From positions 7,251,177-7,315,176 of the forward strand of contig CM059559.1 in the NCBI GenBank assembly GCA_030386875.1: a stretch of DNA of 64,000 bases, given 5' to 3'. Position numbers and translations under genes: made by a program. Shown in pieces: positions 57,866-64,000 of this stretch. The notes below the pieces were generated by a model. It did not search any database, had not been told where the DNA came from, and saw only the letters and a list, made by a program, of their open reading frames with translations. This stretch comes from Morinoia aosen (Eukaryota > Arthropoda > Malacostraca > Amphipoda > Talitridae). The first letter of the stretch is position 1, and every line of letters starts with the position of its first letter.

Positions 57866-58683
57866 CAGCTTCTCTGCCTACCTGTTAAAAGCCATGTCTG
57901 TATAAAAACGGACCAATGACAGCAGAATTGGTTACCGTATCAACACAGGAGCTCTTGGATTATCCGACGTTCAATCAACACGATTCTACATATGTTGCGA
58001 TGTGAGAATATTCGCATTTTGTTCTACGTCCCTATTTTCAAAAAAAAATATTCCCTATTTTCATGTCTTTCCGCACATCGATCAAAAATTTTCTGGATTT
58101 TGATATTTTGGGCCCATAATTGTTAAAATAACATAAAATGAAAGTTACACCCTTCCTGTATTGCCACATGCTCATTTATAATTTTACGGTTGTGTATAAG
58201 ATTTAGATTCAAACTTGTTTATATTGTTATTTGTTTCCATAATGATGTGATGTAGCTTTTATGATAGTTTACACAGACATATTGGAAGTCGTCTATGTTG
58301 ATAGTTTTTGATAGCTAGTTGATAGTTGATTGATTGATAGTTTTAACATCTGAAATGAATGCACCTATTGATTTTAAGATAAACTAAGGCTGTTTTAGTT
58401 GGCAATCTATGCTTCCAATTAAACGAACATAATTTCGAAATAGTTTTTTGATACATAGTAAAAATTTTCGAATTAGTTTTCCGAGATTCACCCCAATCGT
58501 TTAAGCCCCGCTTCCATGCAGCTGGCTGAAAGTTTTCGCTAATGTCCGCCTGTAACTTAGGGCCAAAGATTCCCAACTCCCACGAATCTGATGGTTTATT
58601 TGCCCTCGGCCTGGGAGCTTCAGACCTGACGTTGACCTGCACATCTACTCGTCGCTTCGGTCTCTGGGCAGAAGAGAGGCATT
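57866..58683. other. Unrecognised stretch
   Basis: Minus frame 58343-58642 (99 codons) is not recognised. A TTGATAG-type micro-repeat lies at about 58300-58340. Confidence 0.45.
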
Positions 58684-58880
58684 ACTTCCGCTGACCACTG
58701 CACTGACTTTTGAAAATTTTCCTTTACACTTGGGGATTTTGGTAAACTTTAGGTACTAACGAGCTTTGTGCGGCGCTGTAACTTCCGCTGGCCACCGCAC
58801 TGACTTTCGAAAATTTGTCTTTACACTTGGTAACTGTAGCGAACTTATGGTAATGACGAGCTTTATAAGTTCCAATTGTC
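58684..58880. repeat. Two-copy direct repeat of about 105 bp
   Basis: Both copies share ACTTCCGCTG, CCACTGCACTGACTTT/CCACCGCACTGACTTT, GAAAATTT, TTTACACTTGG and ACGAGCTTT. Confidence 0.9.
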
Positions 58881-58927
58881 TAAGCGTTATCTCAGAGGGC
58901 TGCTCTGCATCACTAGTCTAATTCTGT

Positions 58928-59050
58928 GAGTGGATACCTAGTCCAACTTTTTCGCCGTCTGCATGCATGTTTATTGCCGCCCGAGTAATTCAATCGCTTA
59001 AGCGGCGAATAAAATGCATACATCGGCGAAGAAGTTAGACTGGTAGCTGC
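58928..59050. mobile_element. Full-length member of the hairpin MITE family
   Basis: Left arm TACCTAGTCCAACTTTTTCG and CCGTCTGCATGCATG; right arm CATACATCGGCGAAGAAGTT and AGACTGGTA: imperfect inverted repeats of more than 40 bp around a central GCCGCCCGAGTAATTC..GCTTAAGCGGC. Almost the whole element is palindromic. TA at both tips would fit a TA target site. Related copies: 30224-30273 and 35235-35315. Confidence 0.8.
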
Positions 59051-59404
59051 ATGCAAGTCAGTGTCCCTGCAGGTTAGAATTTTTCCAGGTACATAAGAAA
59101 TCATTTTATTCAGGAGTCCTTTATTGCATTCACTCTTTCATGCAAGCAAGTTAAAATGTACCTTGAGTTAAATTCAAGATATTTTGAAGTGAGAGTTGCC
59201 ACTGAACTTGTTTGTCTACGTTGCGGGAAATTGTTAGTTGGAGCACATGGTACCGTGTCGTGATGCGCCTCAGTTTAGATTACGTTATCGTTATAATTTT
59301 CGGGGGAAATTAGTGAGATTAAACTGCACAAAATTACCTTAATGCATTGCATTTTTTCCATGTGAGACCAAGTCCGTGGCACACTCGGGAGAACTGTCGC
59401 TGTG
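59051..59404. other. Unrecognised stretch
   Basis: Nothing recognised; leads into the 32-bp array. Confidence 0.45.
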
Positions 59405-60345
59405 GCAGTAGTCAACCTAGTTTTGAAGTCTTGGTCTCAGAAATCAACCTAGATTTGAAGTCTTAGCCATAGCAGTTAATCTAGATTTGTGGTTCGGTAT
59501 CTCTTGTCAGTCTAGATTTGGAGTCTCGGCTTTATTGGGCAACCTAGATTTGGAGTCTTTTTTCACAGTTGTCAACCTAGATTTGGGGTCTTATTCTCAG
59601 TTGTCAACCTAGATTTGGGGTCTTATTCTCAGTAGTCAACCTAGATTTGGAGTCTTTTTCTCAGTAGTCAACCTAGATTTGGGGTCTTATTCTCAGTAGT
59701 CAACCTAGATTTGGAGTCTTTTTCTCAGTAGTCAACCTAGATTTGGGGTCTTATTCTCAGTAGTCAACATAGATTTGGGGTCTTATTCTCAGTTGTCAAC
59801 CTAGATTTGGGGTCTTATTCTCAGTAGTCAACCTAGATTTGGAGTCTTTTTCTCAGTAGTTAACCTAGATTTGGGGTCTTATTCCCAGTAGTCAACCTAG
59901 ATTTGGAGTCTTTTTCTCAGTGGTCAACCTAGATTTGGGGTCTTATTCTCAGTAGTCAACCTAGATTTGGGGTCTTATTCTCAGTTGTCAACCTAGATTT
60001 GGGGTCTTATTCTCAGTAGTCAACCTAGATTTGGAGTCTTTTTCTCAGTAGTCAACCTAGATTTGGGGTCTTATTCTCAGTAGTCAACCTAGATTTGGAG
60101 TCTTTTTCTCAGTAGTCAACCTAGATTTGGGGTCTTATTCTCAGTATTCAACCTAGATTTGGGGTCTTATTCTCAGTTGTCAACCTAGATTTGGGGTCTT
60201 ATTCTCAGTGGTCAACCTAGATTTGGAGTCTTTTTCTCAGTAGTCAACCTAGATTTGGGGTCTTATTCTCAGTAGTCAACCTAGATTCGTAATTTTGGTC
60301 TCAGGAGTCAACCTAGATTTGGAGTCTTGGGCTCAGTATTCAATC
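59405..60345. repeat. 32-bp minisatellite with six-monomer higher-order repeat
   Basis: Unit GTCAACCTAGATTTGGGGTC plus TTATTCTCAGTA, period 32 (ATTTGG at 59581 and 59613). Two main types: GGGGTCTTATTCTC (G) and GGAGTCTTTTTCTC (S), plus a TT/TA change after CTCAG. From about 59581 the order Gtt-Gta-S-Gta-S-Gta repeats three times and starts a fourth: a 192-bp block. Units at both ends are diverged and of variable length. Confidence 0.97.
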
Positions 60346-61394
60346 TGGTGCTGTTGTCTTCCATAAAAGCTTACGAACGAATTCGTTTATTAGCCCTCAA
60401 AAGTGCTGCAAAATTCATGAGGATACAGAACTAAAATCTCTAAGGGAAAACCCCGCCTTGTCTCGTGAGTGTTCTCTCACCCGATATATAGCCCCTCGAT
60501 AATCAAGTATCTCTACAAAAAACTTGCGCGAAATTAATTCAGATCGAAAAACGAGTTAAGAGGAAGTGCATTGAGTATTCAAGTTAATTTCGAGGGCATA
60601 CATTAAATATTTTCTGTTTAATTAATAGTTGAGGAAAGAATGCAAGCAGCTGTATACATTTACTTCGGAGTTAAAATTTCACTCAGAGGTTCATACAGAA
60701 TATACATCCTGCCCGCCGAAGATTTTTCACCCTTCTAGGATAAAGTACTGCCAGTAATCCCTTAAGCGCTGTTAGGGGACCGTACTCTGTTCAGTAAATG
60801 TTATGGTGTCAGACACGACATCGCAGCTGCGCAAGTTTGCCGCTCTGGTGTTTGCTCTCTGCTCTCCAGCCAACACACTTCGCTACCGACACCGTCGGTG
60901 ATCAAAGCACCTTCCAGCATCTGTCGTAACGTTTACACATGAAAAGATAAGTACGTTGAGTAAGGGCAATTCACGTTTGATGAACTTTTTTCCGTATTTG
61001 AGTAAAATTTTGATGGGTTGGAACTATTGGAAGTTTGTTCGCTTCAAATTTTATAGAGGCAGCCTTGTTTGAATGTTTGTTTGGAGTCAGTCTTGTTTTC
61101 AGGGATAATGTTTACTTTTCATCTACATTTTGTCACTCCAAATCATCTCGTATACACGGTGCATTGGATCATGAAATTGCCTATCATTTCGTATACTAAT
61201 ACGATGATCGTTTTCTTAAACATTTTCCCGTCTTGAGTTCGTCATCGACCTGAAGCTAGCTTGCGCAATATGGATGTTGCTGCTCTGAAGATAAGCAAAC
61301 AGGAAACGAAATCATTTCAAAATTGGAAGCTGTGTAAAAAAAAACTATGTACGCTCTTTTGCGAGCTCAAATCTGCCTTGCACAAAATTCAATC
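60346..61394. other. Unrecognised stretch
   Basis: At 60803-60901 a short ATG frame with a hydrophobic stretch (QLRKFAALVFALC) resembles a signal peptide but ends in TGA after about 32 codons, with only a weak GTGATC donor before it. Not called. Confidence 0.4.
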
Positions 61395-61570
61395 TGTAAA
61401 AAATGAATAGAATATTTTTATAAACTAGATTAGAATATTTGATAATTTTTGAACGGTGCATTACCTCTAGAAGATATCTACAAATCTGAAAAAAAGACTA
61501 GAATATTTTTATGCCTTAGACAAGAATATTTTATAATTTTTGAACGCTATATTAACTCTAGAAAAGACCG
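61395..61570. repeat. Two-copy direct repeat of about 95-100 bp
   Basis: AGAATATTTTTAT, AGAATATT, ATAATTTTTGAACG and CTCTAGAA occur twice in the same order. Confidence 0.85.
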
Positions 61571-62239
61571 AAAGGTCATTTAGCTTCGTCCTTCAGCCAC
61601 GTTAGGTACTTACGGAAATGAGTGCCCTATTTTCGTGCTATTGATGTTCGTTTTCTTCCTCATGAGATTAAATAAAATCAGGTGCTGCCTCTGCACGGGA
61701 TATCTTCACTATAACAGCTAAGAAAATTTCTCCCAGTCCAAACAAATTTGGCAATGTTGTGCTTGTAAAAGCTCATATGTAATGTGTTCAATTATTGTGT
61801 TCCGCATTCATTTTGCTAACTTCTTCAGGAAATTGGATTGAATTTTTTTCTGAACATTGGAAGACAAGTGACTAAATAACCACGTGAATTAATTGAATCT
61901 ATGATGTTCATGTGTTCATTTATTCACTATCGGTCATAACATAGAAGATGGCTTTGGTAATCACACAAGCTTGCCCTTTGATTAACTTTTTACTTATTCG
62001 AGCATGAACCATAATATTCTGGTAAATTAAACAATGTAACTACTCTTTCTCAGCTGTGTACTTTATATTCAAATGTATTACGCCGCCGATTACTATATTG
62101 CTTCCTTTTTTTGGCACATGAGAGCATCGTTTTTTTACACATTCTGACTCATGCTCGCTCGTACTATCTTTTTTGTGCCATCTTTATTGGAAATAAACTG
62201 TTTTTTTCTTTTTATCGTCTATGCTTGCGAATGTCTTAA
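61571..62239. other. Unrecognised stretch
   Basis: AT-rich; contains the second occurrence of ATTGGAAATAAACTGTTTTT (about 62190). Confidence 0.45.
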
Positions 62240-62449
62240 CCCTTCACACTCCCAAAGAACCATACGGTCCTCTTCCGGCAAAAGTCTATTGTGTAGTACT
62301 TATTGATCAATTTATACCCAAATTGCTCCTTCAAAGTTCACCGGCAGTTCATTCCTCGCGGTGATGTTGGCAACGTGATGTCAGTACCATTCGAATGACG
62401 GTGGTTGTGATAACGGTAATATGAGTGCAAAAATGCAGACGTTAAAGGG
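62240..62449. mobile_element. piggyBac-like MITE (210 bp)
   Basis: Flanked on both sides by TTAA (62236-62239 and 62450-62453), the obligatory piggyBac target site. Ends CCCTTCACACTCCC and GACGTTAAAGGG form short imperfect inverted repeats starting CCCTT, as in many piggyBac-derived MITEs. No coding capacity. Confidence 0.72.
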
Positions 62450-62453
62450 TTAA

Positions 62454-63659
62454 AATATTGAACAGTATCATCGAAATAACCTCATTTACTTCCCTATACC
62501 ACGCCTTCAATGCAGCCGTCCTTATGCAAATATAGTGAGAGAGAAGCTTTCAGTTTGCGCTATTTATTCGGGTGCGGCAGAACACGCTCGTGAGTTGTGA
62601 CGCTCTACAGTCCTTGAAATCCCAGTGCAGTGTATTCATAATTTATAAGCCTTTTGCGAACCACAACTTCAAATATCAGTCTCAAGTAATCCCAGTTATT
62701 TATAACTTGAATCCTGCATAGCATGAGTTGAATGGTATGGTTCTATTTTTATCCAGATTAGAATATATTTATGAAAATAAAATAATATCGCGCGACGCGA
62801 GGATCGACCGTGTATATTTTTTGCGTTAGATTACACTACACACTTGAACAGAACGTACTGTGTGCTGTTTTAGCGGATTTAAAAACAGTGCGAGTAAATA
62901 ATGTACTAAAAATATGTTAATATATCCTAAACTCATAAGGTTGAATTATTTTAAGAAGACCTCAATTAAAGCCGGATCCCGTAATACTTTCATGAACAGC
63001 TGATGTTTCGACGGTGTAGCTTTTATCAATTTGGGATTAATTAATATACATAATATTTCACCGACCTTTGGATTTACATAAATGTTAAAATCAGCCATTG
63101 CTTCATTAGCAAATAAAGCTATGCCTTTAGTGATGATACATTTTGAACCCTGCGTAAAAAATGAGGCATGGTTACGTTACGCTCAAACATATTTTCTACT
63201 ACAGAACGTTCACACTGCACGGTTCTGTTGACATAAATTTGCTTTAAAAACGCAACAATTTAATGGAATATTTTGAACCACTCTTCGGAACAGAACTACA
63301 CACTCAGTTCGGAGATTCAGTTGGTATAATCTGCCGCATAGTTCAAGTGCGAGTCTAGTTTTATTCAGCATGATTCACGCTGCATAATTTACCGGAGCTT
63401 ACAACCTAATACTTAGTTCAAAAGCCAGATTTTCGAAAAAATTAAGACGTTATTGGGATGCATCTGAGAGCGTAAGTTCTTTCAAGTGAACCAGGCTATG
63501 CTGTGTGCGCAGATCAGACGACTTATATAGAAGAACTTACGCTAGCGTGACAGTTACGCTAGCGTGAATCATTGCTCAAAAATTTGAGTCCAGAGCACTG
63601 CCCGAAGCTTGAACACGTTCAAAATGAGGGTTTGTGCCCATTGATTAAATTGCCATCGA
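62454..63659. other. Unrecognised stretch
   Basis: Contains a tiny direct repeat TTACGCTAGCGTGA (about 63538 and 63555), itself centred on a GCTAGC palindrome. No gene seen. Confidence 0.45.
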
Positions 63660-63905
63660 GTAATACGCCCAGGATACACGCTAGCTGCTGCTCAGTGGCA
63701 ATGGGTGTATTACTCGATGTAACAGAGCTGCTCGTGGCTGATTATAATCCACTGGCAATGAGTGCGTGTAACAGAGCTAATCGTGACTGACTATCCAGTG
63801 GCAATGAGTGCGTGTAACTGAATTAATCGTGGCTGATTATGTATTATCCAGTGGCAATGAGTGCGTGAGACGGAACAGCTCCTGACTGATTATCTAGTCA
63901 AGGAT
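63660..63905. repeat. Repeat of about 55 bp, four copies
   Basis: CCAGTGGCAATGAGTGCGTG and TAATCGTGACTGA recur, the first unit (63690-63745) being the most diverged. The plus frame 63572-63790 runs through it. Confidence 0.88.
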
Positions 63906-64000
63906 AATCAGTTTTGCAAAGCTCACCGCTGTTAAATCGTTAGGACTAATAGATGTTCCGTGACGAGTTGCACGCGTTAAAAGATAAAGACCACCGACCC

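Noticed and set aside
60803-60901. Signal-peptide-like short frame
   Set aside because: Stops after about 32 codons; the only donor (GTGATC) is weak.
24681-62207. Shared phrase ATTGGAAATAAACTGTTTTT at about 24690 and 62190
   Set aside because: Could be the 3' tail of a retroelement, but similarity does not extend convincingly beyond about 30 bp.

Overview
The window looks like gene-poor, AT-rich nuclear DNA from a metazoan, most likely an arthropod. The basis is the absence of prokaryotic-style packed ORFs, a decayed Tc1/mariner-type transposase relic, several hAT-like and piggyBac-like miniature transposons, isolated exon-like GC-rich patches with splice signals, and a very high load of minisatellites. 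I cannot name the species. No complete protein-coding gene, rRNA or intact tRNA could be supported.

Tandem repeats are the dominant component. By my tally they cover about a quarter of the window. Main arrays: 28 bp (1-196), 55 bp (776-1525), 21 bp (2590-2776), 32 bp (4111-4527), 16 bp (7446-7735), 58 bp (7745-8412), a very large 38-bp array (10213-13715, about 92 copies), 15 bp (18123-18468), 44 bp (23298-23738), 21 bp (25874-26525), 30 bp (26815-28568), a near-identical 58 bp (30801-31205), 33 bp (31729-32050), 22 bp (47845-49490, about 75 copies), 113 bp (52870-53218) and 32 bp (59405-60345). Several have clear higher-order structure, meaning blocks of variant monomers repeated as a unit. 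Most long ORFs in the window are these arrays read through, because the unit lacks stops, and are not genes.

Dispersed elements: two 224-bp copies of one hAT-like MITE in opposite orientation (42137-42360 and 50085-50308, the second inserted inside a local tandem repeat); a 271-bp MITE with a perfect 8-bp target duplication (51450-51720) that carries CRE, CCAAT and TATA-like motifs; a 494-bp element with CACTGAGA-type ends (39735-40228); a piggyBac-like MITE flanked by TTAA (62240-62449); foldback elements (45429-45608, 46413-46478); a hairpin family with three members (30224-30273, 35235-35315, 58928-59050); and an unnamed repeat of about 200 bp with four copies, two of them in one local pair. 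The only recognisable protein homology is an internally deleted, frameshifted transposase relic on the minus strand at 40936-41415.

The best hint of a host gene is on the plus strand: a start codon plus signal-peptide-like stretch ending at a consensus 5' splice site (29825-29882), preceded by a strong acceptor at 29540 and followed 1.8 kb later by a phase-compatible, GC-rich, cysteine-containing exon-like segment (31656-31728). The far end of that segment merges into a 33-bp minisatellite, which makes the call both interesting and uncertain. A second GC-rich exon-like patch is at 6600-6692. The remaining stretches are unrecognised AT-rich DNA.
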